Assembly: GCA_944548615.1 (NCBI GenBank) | Contig: OX155963.1 | Location: forward strand, 23,245,711 to 23,309,710 | DNA length: 64,000 bases | Direction: 5' to 3' | DNA from: Micropterix aruncella | Taxonomy: Eukaryota; Arthropoda; Insecta; Lepidoptera; Micropterigidae | Shown here: positions 47,429 to 58,079 of the stretch, piece after piece | Position numbering within the stretch: the stretch's first letter is position 1 | Layout: each line of letters opens with the position of its first letter | The notes under the pieces: generated by a model | Told to the model about the DNA's origin: nothing | The model's database searches: none | Seen by the model: only the letters and a program-made list of their open reading frames with translations | Translations under genes and position numbers: made by a program

Positions 47429-47965
47429 CTAGGAGATACTATTAAAACACTGAAAATTGGCTATTCTTTTGAATGCCTATTTTCAAATTTTTCATTTCAT
47501 TTCAGGTGAAACAGGGGCAACAACCTCGCTTTTTGTGGCCCTATAAATGAAAAATGTATGGGCTATGACTTTACAAATTTTATACCAATTTAGATGATGA
47601 ATTTGTACTTTTTTAGTTTTTAAATATATGATTAACTTTAATCTTATTATTTAACACTTTACTGACTATTTTGCATATTACCCCTAGGGTACTTTCAACA
47701 ACTTTTAGTACGTTTTTGAACCTACTCGAATTATTGACTATTTCAATTATTAGGCTTTTATTTTGATTATTTAATTTTTTACTGACTATTTTAGTTAGTA
47801 TGATATTGACTCTTAGTAGGTACCCATTAAAATTATTGACTCATTTAATTAATAAGCCTTTATTTTGTTTTGTAATAAGATTTTACAATAAATAACTTTT
47901 AGTAGGTTCCAATGTTTCTAAGATACTATTTTTCCAATCTAATAGCTTAATTATTAACAACCTAT
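47429..47965. other. AT-rich spacer left of the DNA transposon
   Basis: Repeated TATTGACT and TTTTACTGACTATTTT words (about 47660-47850) form a weak local repeat. No gene. Confidence 0.5.
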
Positions 47966-47969
47966 GTAT
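47966..47969. repeat. Target-site duplication GTAT, left
   Basis: Immediately precedes the left terminal inverted repeat; the same 4 bp follow the right one. Confidence 0.85.
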
Positions 47970-47998
47970 CGCACGCTTAATAATAAAACGCAATAACT

Positions 47999-49036
47999 CG
48001 AAATTTTCGATTTTTAGCAAATCGCGTTTAAAGTTTGCGTTAATTTTCACGTTTACAAAACGGGAAAATTAACAATGCTACATGAAGGTTTTTTGAGTTT
48101 TAATGAACTTAACTAATACCTAAGAAACTAAGCTTCGATATTTTATACTGTATATTTTTATATTGTCATTAGGATTAAAATTATGGTCGTTTTAAAAAAA
48201 AACTGCGGCTTACTTCAGTTTATTATTAAAATGAGAAATATTATCAACATTTTCGCGTGATATAAAATCAAATAACGCAGTTATATTTCAATAATATGTG
48301 AGAATCATTGTTACGACTGTGACATATTTCTCTTTTTTTATAATAAAGATACTGATATAGATAATTTTATTTTAAAAATTACTCTTTTTTAGTCAAAATT
48401 ATTTTATTAATTTGAATTAAAATAATAAAACAACAAAATAGTCCGTAACCATTGGGTTTTATTTATGTAAGTTTTCCAAAAATATTTAACAATATACCTA
48501 CTTACTTAGATTTGAAGTTAACGGACCTTCGATCAAATACAAAACAAAATTTAATAGGAACTATCGTAGACTATAATTGTCTTATTCCATCATGAGGTGG
48601 CTTAACCATGGTTTAACTAAGTCTTGGTCTATTTCGCTTGTCGTCTCGTTCGATGATAGTCAAAAGAAAGTGACGGAATGCGAGATAGACCATGTAATAA
48701 GACTTCTTCTTACTAGCTAACTTACTCTTTCTTACTAGCTAACTTACTAAATCATACTCTTTGATAGTTTTCATCACCTTATAAAATCACTATTAACATA
48801 ATTCATTGTCATGACAATGTTGTTTACAAATAATTATAGCAAAATTAAACAAATAGTACCTTTCGTATACTTGTGTCACTTTCTTCTTATTACTAATTGA
48901 GATCAAGTATGATTTGGCATCCATCACCTTAAACAACAACAATTAACATTTTGTCTTACAAATTATGGCTCTTTTTAGAATAATCAACATACAACACAAA
49001 CTAAAAAAAAAAAAAAATCTTTAAATGGCTATCTAA
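47999..49036 (-). other. 3' flank of the transposase gene inside the transposon
   Basis: AT-rich, no second gene. Candidate polyadenylation words on the minus strand include AATAAA at 48463-48458. A duplicated ACTAGCTAACTTACT lies at about 48711-48747. Confidence 0.4.
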
Positions 49037-51880
49037 TTAAGTAGATGATAATATGGAGTCGTAAAAATTTTTATAGTACAAGGGAATCAGCCCCTTTGTA
49101 AGAAGCTCTTTCAAGTCTTTTTTCTTATTTGCACTTAATTCCTGTTTTGTAGTATAGGCTTTTTCAAGTGAGATTTCTGACGCAGTTTTCATCTTTTTTC
49201 GCTTGTTTCTGACGTTCACCTCTTGATACATCTCTTCTTCATAAGATGTTTTATAATTAAAAACGAATGGATTTTCTTTTGTTACCTTGATAACTTTAAT
49301 CTGGTTCCAGTTCACACTTTGTCCATTCGTATTTGTATTAAAATTGTATCCCCAATCTTCTTGTAACTTTTTTGTATCCACAAACGAATCATATGTTAGC
49401 TCGTGGACATTTATAGGAGGTTTACTCTTTTTTGAATTTTTTATCAGTGCAATGTACTGATCAGGATTGTAAATGGGTCCAGATTTTAGGTTTTTCTTGA
49501 TTTCTTTTTCAATGAGGCTATGCACACTATCTGCTTCGTTCTGGGTATGTCCTCTTATGAGGAACTTGTGAGAAATGCTGTTAATATTTAAATTTTGCAC
49601 AGCATACATGTATAATGTAGCATTGTATTTATTTTTATTTTGGCCGCAACAATTATCGGAATAGAATATTACGTTCTTTCTATCTGTACTCTCATCTTCA
49701 CATGCTACTTTTTTTAAATAATCCCACACACATGATCCAATCTCAACTGCGCCTCGTTTTGCATCTGACTCTGTCCAAAAATAACAGTGAACATTACTGT
49801 ATGCTTCTTTTTTCTCTTTTTTCTTTTCGCTCAATTCTGTTAAAGTTAAGTTATAACCGTTCAATTTTGATTTATAATAAAATGCTGACGTGTTGCCTCT
49901 AGGGCATTGAAGCACTGCTTCCAAGTCATAAATAACGACTTTATTATCTTTATCCACATTTTGCCGATCGGTTAACTTTTCATGCCTGCTTAACTCCTTC
50001 TCTTTCAAATGGATTTGATAGGTTTCTTCTATGCCTTTCTTGTGATCATCGTCAAAGGTAGCATACGAAATACATAGATCACATTGGTCTTTTTTTGGCT
50101 GGTAAAAACTTAGATTGAACTCTGTAGTAAATATGTTGTAGTACGCCGTGTAATTCCCCATTTCTTTATTGTTTTGTGTCTGTTGATTGGCAAAATCTTT
50201 ATAAAGATCAGTAATTGTTTTGCCACTATCAATATACTGCCTGGAAGTAGTGGCTCGTAAATAATGAGATTCAATCCGAGGATTGGAATTTATGTGCTTC
50301 CTGATGTCATCGAGCAATTCGGAACTTAGTTTTTTGTGTTTCCCATGCTTTCCTCGGTGATCCTCACTCAAAAAGCCACTACCACTATTTTTATGCTGTA
50401 TTGTGTGTATCATGCGGTCAGAGACATCCAAAGTGCTTGTGAAAAACGTTTTGCATACCCTTGTTTTACTGTTCTTCGTCGTTAAATAATAAGCTTTATT
50501 CGGAGCTCGTGGCTTTTCAGCATTCGTATATTTATACTTTGGCTGTATATCAACCATGCATGAATTAATGAAATGCCTTTGCTTCTCTAGGTTACCTAAT
50601 TTCCAAAACTCACGAAAAACTTCGTATCTCTCTTCAGTGCCAATCTTTTCAGTGCACTTTAGTCTACATTTATCTGTGCAAGGTATTTTGAGACAGCGGC
50701 TAGGAATACACTTACGGGTCTTGGACTGAGATACGTAATCTTCCCCGTGGTTTCTCAATACCTTTGCTTTATTCTGCTTCCATTTTTTAGGGCATCGGAG
50801 CCGCTTACGGCCTTTTTTTTGTATGTCATTTTCAGAATCTGAATCTGAAGTTGAACTTGGTGGAATTATAATATTCCTTCTTCCATAGACATTCAACCCT
50901 TCAGAACTGTATGTTAGGTCCGCAACATCATCGTCCACATCACTTTCATCGGTGTATACTGGGGAAATTTTCATAGGAGGACAGTTGACAACACAGCTCC
51001 TTTGTGGTGCAGAATAACTGCCAGCCTGTTCCTGCAAAAAAAAATTACATGAAACACTGGCAAACAACAAATTGGTTTCAATGGAATCAAAAATTGTAGA
51101 AAATAAATAAAATCTTACATTTTCCGGCGTATTCTCAATAATGTCATCCTCTTTCTCCGATCTTTTTGTTCTTGGAGTGGCATCCAGATCTCTAGATTCT
51201 TCAAAAGAAACTGGATTTTGATGAATTGGGTTTGTTTCATTTGAAGACGACGAGCTGTCGGAATCTGAAGAAGATGAAGATGAACTTGTCGATGATGAGC
51301 TTGATGAGGAGGAACTAGACGCAGAACGACGTGAGAGATAACATGTCGTCTCTCCGAAGTCTTCACTCATTGTAGTGTCGCTATCATAAGCAGGTACAAG
51401 ACTTGCTAGCTTACTTGTTTGGCTTTCATAGACAGTTTCTTTTTGTGCACTATACTCGTCGGTTTCTACTGAATGCTGTGTCTGAATTGTCTGAAAATGT
51501 AAGGTAGGTATTTATTAAAAGAAATTTAACATAAACCTATAAAGAAACTAAACAACATAAATAAATTCAGGTAAGATGAGGTAAAGTAAATAAAATTATT
51601 AAAATTAACTCACTTCTACGTCTGTAATTGGTTCCAAGCTCAGGTCACACTGAGGCGAGGGTAAATCTGGTGGGTTATTTTTAATAACAGAGTTATCTTT
51701 TTCCTGTTGGCGCTGAAACAAAATTGAAATATTTAATAACAGTAGTGTATTTTGGTAGTAAAATAATTAGGTAGTTATACGAACCGACAAAGCAGTGATC
51801 TCAGATATTATCTCTTGGTCTTTATTTTGAGAGTTGGGCGTATTGAGAAGCCCTAAAATCTTTCGGCTCCTCGAAAACAT
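49037..51880 (-). CDS. Four-exon DDE-like transposase (DUF7869 type), predicted 853 aa
   Basis: Exons on the minus strand: 51880-51785, 51712-51614, 51490-51119, 51031-49037. All three introns are phase 0 with GT/AG ends (GTTCGT...TTTCAG, GTGAGT...TTTCAG, GTAAGA...TTGCAG). Intron 3 is 87 bp without a stop, so a naive frame from the ATG at 51370 reads through it (777 codons). The upstream exons add 105 residues and are in frame. Order: acidic N-terminus; serine-rich run (about residues 120-150); basic stretch (RKRLRCPKKW); cysteine cluster (four Cys at 297-315 including CTDKCRLKC); then an RNase H-like core. Candidate catalytic acids are Asp558 (VIYDLEAV), Asp648 (FYSDNCCGQNKN) and Glu688/Asp690 (GHTQNEADSVH). 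The family is widespread in arthropod genomes as uncharacterised multi-copy proteins; the terminal inverted repeats around this copy argue it is a transposase. No break was seen. Confidence 0.88.
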
Positions 51881-52516
51881 TTTGAACACAGCACCTTTAT
51901 AAGAAAAAAAATGCAATAACTTGTATTAATTTCATTGATTTAATTGTCATTATAGAAATAACGGTAATTGTTACAACTTTTCACAAAAAACTTTTGTAGT
52001 AAACGGAAGTATATTAAATTGTTACAACAATTCAATTTTCTTTTATTTAGTAAACTGGAGTATATACAATTGTTACTACAAAGATGTAATATTTTTAAAA
52101 TTAAACTGAAATAAATCTAAATATTCCTTCAAAAGTATGCGGGATTTTGAAACTAAACTGAAATAAGTATAAATATTCCAATGCACAAGCTACAATTTTT
52201 AAAATGAAAGTGAAATATAACATAATATTTCAATCTATGAATAAATAAAATTGTATAAATGGACTTACCTCTTATTCATAAACAGCAATATTCGGTTTTA
52301 TGTCACAACAAAACACGTCTTCTAGTACCGGACGTTGGCGCATCACTGAATGATTCACTTTTTGACGTACGACATTATCCCCACTTTTGGAAAAAAAGAG
52401 ACGGCCGATCTTCCATTTTCGTCAATTTGCTCACAATTCAATGGCTGTCGAACTGTACCTATTCTTTTTGAGGAATTAGTGCGTTTTATTACAAAATCTC
52501 AGAAAACACGATTTTT
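51881..52516 (-). promoter_or_regulatory. 5' flank of the transposase gene inside the transposon
   Basis: About 640 bp between the start codon and the right terminal repeat, AT-rich, with GGTACAGTTCGACAGCCATT-like sequence (minus strand) near 52440-52460. The promoter must lie here if the element is autonomous; no TATA box could be chosen with confidence. Confidence 0.4.
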
Positions 52517-52546
52517 GAGTTATTGCGTTTTATTATTAAGCGTGCG

Positions 52547-52550
52547 GTAT
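52547..52550. repeat. Target-site duplication GTAT, right
   Basis: Immediately follows the right terminal inverted repeat. Confidence 0.85.
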
Positions 52551-52684
52551 GTTAAGTAAAGATTAGAGTAGTAATTAGATTTACTACCTAATACAAATAT
52601 TTTGCCACGTCCAAGAGCGGTTTTTAGCCACCAATTGGACACGACGTAAATGTTATGTATGTTATATACTTAATATATCCTATC

Positions 52685-53440
52685 TAAACAAACATTATAA
52701 TTTTTACCTAAGGCATTCGCAATATCATGACAGCAGAAGTACTTTCCAGTACCTTTGTGTTTTCCAGTACCTTTGTGCACCCACAACTCCTCAAGCTGGG
52801 TAATTGTGGTAATTTGCCTTTCTGCTGCTGCTGGTCTGCGAAGCCAGTATCCATAGTCAATAGCATAATTTTTGTCAAGCCATGAGTGACAGTGTTAGAT
52901 ACATGCACCATCATGAGAGTGTCCACATCTTCGTGGTTTCGTATCACGTAACCACGAAGAAGCGTACGCTTTGTATCACGTGTGATATTGGTTAAAATGT
53001 TTGGTCCACCCATGTTGCAAGCTTCTTTGCCGTTGTCAGAGCAAACAATCCTTCCCTAAGGAATTGTTCATCATCAAATTGGCCTAACCTTTAGGTAGTT
53101 TCGTCGTAGTAGTGACCCGGTTCTTTGAATGTTTCCTCTGTTAATATTTTTTTATGCTTTCGTTGTTATACGTCCCAAACCATATCTACTTTTGAAACCC
53201 TGTAAGTTCTTTTCAGAGAAATGGTATACATACTGGTGTACCTATTCTCCAAAGTCTTCCTATTTCCTGAACTCAGCATGTGGACTAATGCAGATCCATG
53301 TAGAATTTTCGCTCGTGGGGGGCGTTTGGAACGGTTGCAGTGCCAAAAATACTAGTAATCGATTTTAGTAGGTCTGACCTTGTTCTATATCGCAATTTAC
53401 CCATTGAAGAAAGTGCTGGAGGACTGGCTTGGTTTTCTTG
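52685..53440 (-). pseudogene. Decayed transposon gene (EADT/ELW-type protein)
   Basis: The minus strand reads in broken frames YRVSKVDMVWDVYNNESIKK, then NHEDVDTLMMVHVSN and LLTMDTGF, then LEELWVHKGTGK and CCHDIANALGKNYN. I recognise the order VD(V/L)V(W/F)D.Y...S(L)K, EADT...H, (V)DTDV, ELW...GTGK..., H(E/D)IA.ALG from a large family of uncharacterised transposon-associated proteins in animals. Intervening stops, frameshifts and a short internal duplication (AAAGGTACTGGAAA repeated near 52741-52770) show decay. It lies between the DNA transposon and the outer inverted repeat. Confidence 0.6.
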
Positions 53441-54378
53441 CGCCAAGAATGAATCGAGATCTTCTACTCTGTGCTCACAGGTTGCAATATAAAGTTTGCT
53501 GAATAGACTGCAGTCATTCTCAAGGCCTCTTATTTTTACTTTCGTTTTGCTCTCACTCTTTTTTTACGTATTTTAATAATTTGTATAATTATATTTTGTT
53601 TATACTTGTTGTATAATGAGACATTATTAAGTTTGTTTGGATCCAGTAAACTTTTTTTATAGTTTATGTGTAATCTTCCTTTACAAATGTTATGTATTTA
53701 GGAGCAATAGCTTTACAAGATCAAAAACTCTTTGCCGCTTTTTCTATATTGAATACTGCATTTACAACTTCAATACATAGAAGTCTGGAGACTGTTCGAC
53801 AAAAGGATTTCCTAGAATAAAGTTCTTCTTATTTGCGGCAGTGTCAGAAAGATGGCTGCCGTGTTCATCTGTTGCGCTGTTCTCCGTAACAAAACATCCG
53901 GCTCAAAACTGTAAACGGTATCTACCAATTCAGGTCCAGCGAGAAGCCACTTAGTCAGGGTTTTCAGTCAAACCAATCAATTCTGTGATGTGTAAAATAA
54001 TATTATGTTGCATAATGAAGAAGTAATCACAAACTATTTAGCGTAAAGATGAATGTAAGTGTAAAAATAGGTCCTAACTATGTACATCTCCTTTTAATGT
54101 GGCACTCATTTGCTCATGTGCTTGGTCCAAAGCCATCCCCGTAAACTTGCGATCGCTTTTTCGACCCAACTATTACACATTTTCAAAGTGCTTTAATAAT
54201 TCTCCGTGCGGCAGATAAATTCTTTCACTGTTTACTACTGAACTGAGTGGATGGACCAAAAGGTCACCAAAGGAGCGGGCACTGTTTGCTCAAAAGAGCG
54301 AGTAGTGCCCGCGCCGCTCTGCAGCTTGACGAACTTTATCAACGCATTATAACGTATGGTAAAATGCCCTCCCTTATG
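53441..54378. other. Spacer, possibly the rest of the decayed transposon
   Basis: GC is slightly raised and short stretches look like eroded coding sequence on the minus strand (for example around 53800-53960 and 54240-54360). No motif is certain. Confidence 0.4.
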
Positions 54379-54577
54379 TAATTAAGTAGGTATGGGTAGG
54401 AATGTACTTGTATATACTACTTGCTATTATTTTTTCGACGAAATAGTAGGGATTACAGGAAAAATAATACTTACGTAAGTATTTAAGGTATGTTAAGCAC
54501 AAGTAATTAGGTACGGTGTGTGAATAATGAATTATTTTTATTAAATAGAAAAAACAATAATAATATAATTATCATAC
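54379..54577. repeat. Outer 200-bp inverted repeat, right arm
   Basis: Reverse complement of 47227-47428: AATTAAGTAGGTATGGGTAG, TACGGTGTGTGAATAATGAA, CAATAATAATATAATTATCA. Confidence 0.9.
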
Positions 54578-54809
54578 TAATTATTCAAAAACATTAAAAA
54601 AAAGGGTTGTGAAAAAACATATCGTTGCGATTTTTAAAAAAACGTGACTTTTGTCGAGTTTTTTTTGTGAATTTGCATATCGATTTATTTTATTTATTTG
54701 TTTATTCGCTTATTACTAATCAACATTACAGTACATCCAAGTCATTGAAAAGTAACATTAATAAAGATATCACCGTTATACAAATAGAATGACACGTATA
54801 ATACTAGCT

Positions 54810-55440
54810 ATCATATAAGAATAAATAATTAATAACCCGCAATTTAAACAAGTGAGGGTTTTTTGAGTGAGGAATTTCATTTAAGCGCCTCAAAGCTCGG
54901 GACAACAAGTTCCACCTCGTAAGGTTAGTGCGTGAGAACGGCTCCGCGAAGAGATGGTGCGATCGAGCACGAAAATAATTATTTGGTACGAAAATATCCA
55001 CCTTAGCTAGTAAGCTAGGGTTATCAGTTTTACAACCATGCCTTTGATAAATGCAGTCGGATACAAAAATGGATAATATTCGTACTGCTTGAAGCACAAA
55101 AATCACTTCTGTACCTTTTGCAGAATGAGGGTATAGGTATCTTCATGCAGATTCCAAATAGCTGCATTCGTTTCCATGCGACTTCTAACAATCGAGTTGT
55201 ACAACATGCGCATATTCCGATTATTATTGAAGTGTTTGGATTGCCGTATCAAACTCTAGAAGCTTGAAAAAAGTTGTAGATAGTTGCCTAATGTGTAAAG
55301 TTCGACCCTTAGTTAAAACTAAGGGTCGAAAAAAACTCCCAAGTACTTGACTTCAGTCAATCTGAGAAGCACACATCCAGCTAAGGTATCCTGAAATTTC
55401 GTTTGTTTCAGGTTACCTTTTGTCATCAATACCCAAAGTC
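54810..55440 (-). pseudogene. Reverse-transcriptase C-terminal remnant (Jockey/CR1 group)
   Basis: The minus strand reads LTEVKYLGVFFDP near 55340, LYNSIVRSRMETNAAIWNLH and LILQKVQKK near 55150-55210. After a frame change comes NPSLLAKVDIFVPNNYFRAR, HLFAEPFSRTNLTRWN and LLSRALRRLNEI, ending at 54804. This is the consecutive post-palm region of the RT (KYLGV, LYxSIVRS, VQKKF, S..FRVP). At least one frameshift; no 3' tail identified. Confidence 0.85.
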
Positions 55441-55690
55441 ATTTCGTAAAAACCTCGAAAGTAATCCAATTATTTTAGATTATCGCTAACACATGTTAAT
55501 ATTGATAGCGTCGCGCCGCAGTCAAAATTATTTTTTCGAATTTCGCGCGAAATAAAAAAAACGTTTTTACCTGCGGTGTTAGTTGCATATTTAAGAATTT
55601 ATACCTTTTGTTATCAATGGGCAAAGCCATTGAAAAAAACTTTGAAAATAGTCCAATTTTTTAAAATATCGCAAAGATATATTTTTTCAC
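55413..55690 (+). repeat. Direct repeat, two units about 188 bp apart
   Basis: ACCTTTTGTCATCAATACCC...CCAATTATTTTAGATTATCGC at 55415-55490 is echoed by ACCTTTTGTTATCAATGGGC...CCAATTTTTTAAAATATCGC at 55603-55680. Local duplication in otherwise AT-rich DNA. Confidence 0.7.
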
Positions 55691-56284
55691 GATCATGTGA
55701 TCATTTTGTAATATCGCTTATTGTTATCGATATTATAGAACTCGCGATATAACGACTATATTCAGACACTTCCTCCAAAACAAAATGACCGCATTGTTGA
55801 CATATTGTATGAAAATTTTGAATTACAATATCTCGCTTATTTATTGAGACCAAATAAAGATTGTTGCAGATCAGCGTGGTTTTTATAGTCGGGTGACATT
55901 AAAAAATCAACAATGTAGACCAGGTTCTTATAATGCAGTAATACTATTATTAGGTGTACTTTTTTGAAAGACAAATAAACTCTTTTTATTGAAAAGTTAC
56001 TATTTAAAATGTATACACTGAAATATCTGTTTAAAACAATTGTAATCTTTCAAAGGTCCTGCCTCTTCAGGATTAAGAGTGGAATAAATGTATTGAAGCT
56101 GAGAGGGCGGATTAAGAGGATAAGTAATTAAGTGAGACGAATGGACTGTCCCACGCTTGTCGCAGGAGATTACGTAGGGTGATAAAAAGACGTAGCAAAA
56201 AGCGGATGAGATCGCCCAGAGTGGTCAGAGTGATATAATGCGTCATTTTTGGCCTACGTGGTGAAATTACATTTCCGCTATAGC
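55691..56284. other. Non-coding stretch
   Basis: No gene, RNA or repeat partner recognised. Confidence 0.6.
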
Positions 56285-56448
56285 TGTATATTTTTTTGAA
56301 GGTTTTGTTGTCAATTTCAGGTTTCTGTATATTTTTTTGGAGGTTATGTTCTCAATTTCAGGTTTCTGTATATTTTTTTTAAGGTTTTGTTCTTAATTTC
56401 AGGTTTATGTATATATTTTTGAAGGTTTTGTTCTCGGTTTCAAACGAC
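56285..56448. repeat. Tandem repeat, four units of 41 bp
   Basis: TGTATATTTTTTTGAAGGTT units begin at 56285, 56326, 56367 and 56408, each followed by TTGTTCTCAATTTCAGGTTT-like sequence. Confidence 0.92.
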
Positions 56449-56545
56449 GAAACCGATATAGATGATATGAATGAAAACCCTTGTCTGCAACAATGGTAAA
56501 TGTTACATTTTTAACGCGTGCTGCCAGCGTTAAATATAGTGAAAT

Positions 56546-56945
56546 ATTATTATTATTATTATTATATTATACGCTAGCAGCTTAAGGCTGATGCGTGTAT
56601 ATCACATGAACTTGTTTTAAAACTTGTGACTGTTTTGCACTAAGAAAAATGTCCAGTTTGTTTTTAAAGCTATTGACAGAGATAGCACTGATCACATCCT
56701 CTGGCAACGCATTCCAAGCATCCACTACACGATTTGTCAAAAAATATTTCCTGGGGTTCGATGCTGCAATTGTCTTATTTAGCTTCAACGAGTGTCCACG
56801 CAATTGCTTATTGGTGTTCAGGGTATACATGCTCTCGAGGTTGGGCATACTGTAATAACCGTGAAGCATTTCGTAGCTTTCTATTAAGTCTCCTCGCTGC
56901 CTACGTTCCTCTAATGTTGTAAATATGTTGTTAATAAATCGGTTG
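56546..56945 (-). pseudogene. 3' end of a CR1/L2-type non-LTR retrotransposon
   Basis: The minus strand reads NRFINNIFTTLEERRQRGDL, IESYEMLHGYYS, QLRGHSLKLNKTIAASNPRK, YFLTNRVVDAWNALPEDVIS and VNSFKNKLDIFLS, with a stop at 56582. RGD..E.YK, RGHS.KL, RK.FF..R.V..WN.LP and SFKN.LD are the closing motifs of CR1/L2-like pol proteins. It is followed on the minus strand by an (AAT)n tail (56546-56572). The reading frame is intact as far as it goes; only the 3' 400 bp inserted. Confidence 0.9.
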
Positions 56946-57039
56946 TGTCACCCCAAGACTTTCCCGGCATATAGCCAGGTACTTATTTCATCTGAATATT
57001 CAGTTCGTAAAGAACGGCGATGAACAGTCGGCGAAAATT

Positions 57040-57535
57040 ATTATAAATATGCGATGCAACGGACGCGCGACAACTCATTCAATTTAAAAATGAAATTGCA
57101 AACGCAGGTCGCCGTGTGCCTTTGAATTTAAATTTCAAACGAGCCACGCATCGCAAACGTCGGCGCTTTTAAGGGCCTTGCTATTTGATCAATATATGGC
57201 GAACTTTAAATATTATTTGTGTTACTTGTACATGAGATATTCCAGCTAAAATTTCACAATGACATTTCGGCCTAACAAGGCACCTGTGTACAGGTGCAGG
57301 CATTTAAATACTTTAAGTCCAATATTTCGAGATTGAATTATGTCTAGCTCACCCTACGGTTGACCGATTTCGAGGACAGTCTTTTCAACTCTTGTCATTA
57401 ATTACCAAATGATGCCTGCATGCCGAATTTCAGCTCAATCGGATGAAGCGTTTAGGCGCTATTGTGGAGGAATACACAGACACAGACAGAATTAAGTCTG
57501 GAAATTGTTTTAATCGTCTCGGGGTGGGGGTCAAA
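57040..57535 (-). repeat. Dispersed repeat family D, copy 3 (inverted, longest)
   Basis: On the plus strand GAGATATTCCAGCTAAAATT, CAAGGCACCTGTGTACAGG, TCAATCGGATGAAGCGTTTA and GGAATACACAGACACAGACA are reverse complements of the blocks at 25731 and 43413. It extends further than the others, into CGCAACGGACGCGCG-like DNA similar to that beside the assembly gap. Confidence 0.85.
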
Positions 57536-57894
57536 ATGTATATATCCGTCTTCATCTCGATATAAAAAAAATGCGCGTTCCCAATACCTTTAACTCATCG
57601 TCGTTTGGTAGGCCGGTAAATTAAAAAGCAATGGTTGCTATGGACGTTCCTATTGTATTACAACCCACGCCAGGCACAATTTACACTCATATACATACAT
57701 ATTTTGCTGCATTAGTTTCAGTCATTAGTTTTCGTTGTTTAAATTATTAAAAAAACCTTTTTTTATTTTTATAGTATTGAAAATACGTTCAAAATGACAT
57801 AGTACACCAAGATTTCTATTGATCGTAATTAAAACCTAAATGCAAAACCACTCTCGCCCACAACCACCATCTTGTTGCGTGGAGGATAATGGCC

Positions 57895-58079
57895 AAGGAG
57901 GATAAAGTTATTAATTATGTGATTCGCTCCTGAGAGGTTTGTAATCATGGAGACGTAATTTTCGTCATTTTTATGTCATCTCTTTGGGAGAAAACATCGG
58001 ACTTTCCTGTGCCTGGCATGAGGTCACTATAATTAGAAACCTCTCGAGACCGACTCACCTAATAACTATATCCGCATTG
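57895..58079. mobile_element. Palindromic MITE, copy 2
   Basis: AAGGAGGATAAAGTTATTAA...GTGATTCGCTCCTGAGAGGTTT at the left, and AAACCTCTCGAGACCGACTC...CTAATAACTATATCCGCATT at the right. Same family as 6861-7034, slightly longer. Confidence 0.8.

Larger units (their letters stand above)
47970..52546 (-). mobile_element. Complete DNA transposon with DUF7869-type transposase (Sola-like by TSD length)
   Basis: The terminal inverted repeats are perfect for 30 bp: CGCACGCTTAATAATAAAAC... at 47970-47999, and its exact complement at 52517-52546. The flanks are GTAT at 47966-47969 and GTAT at 52547-52550, a 4-bp target-site duplication. Between them lies one four-exon transposase gene on the minus strand. 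Total length is 4577 bp. A 4-bp duplication is what I recall for the Sola superfamily; the name is tentative because I cannot compare the transposase. Identical repeat ends, a clean duplication and an open gene indicate a young, possibly still active, autonomous element. Confidence 0.92.
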
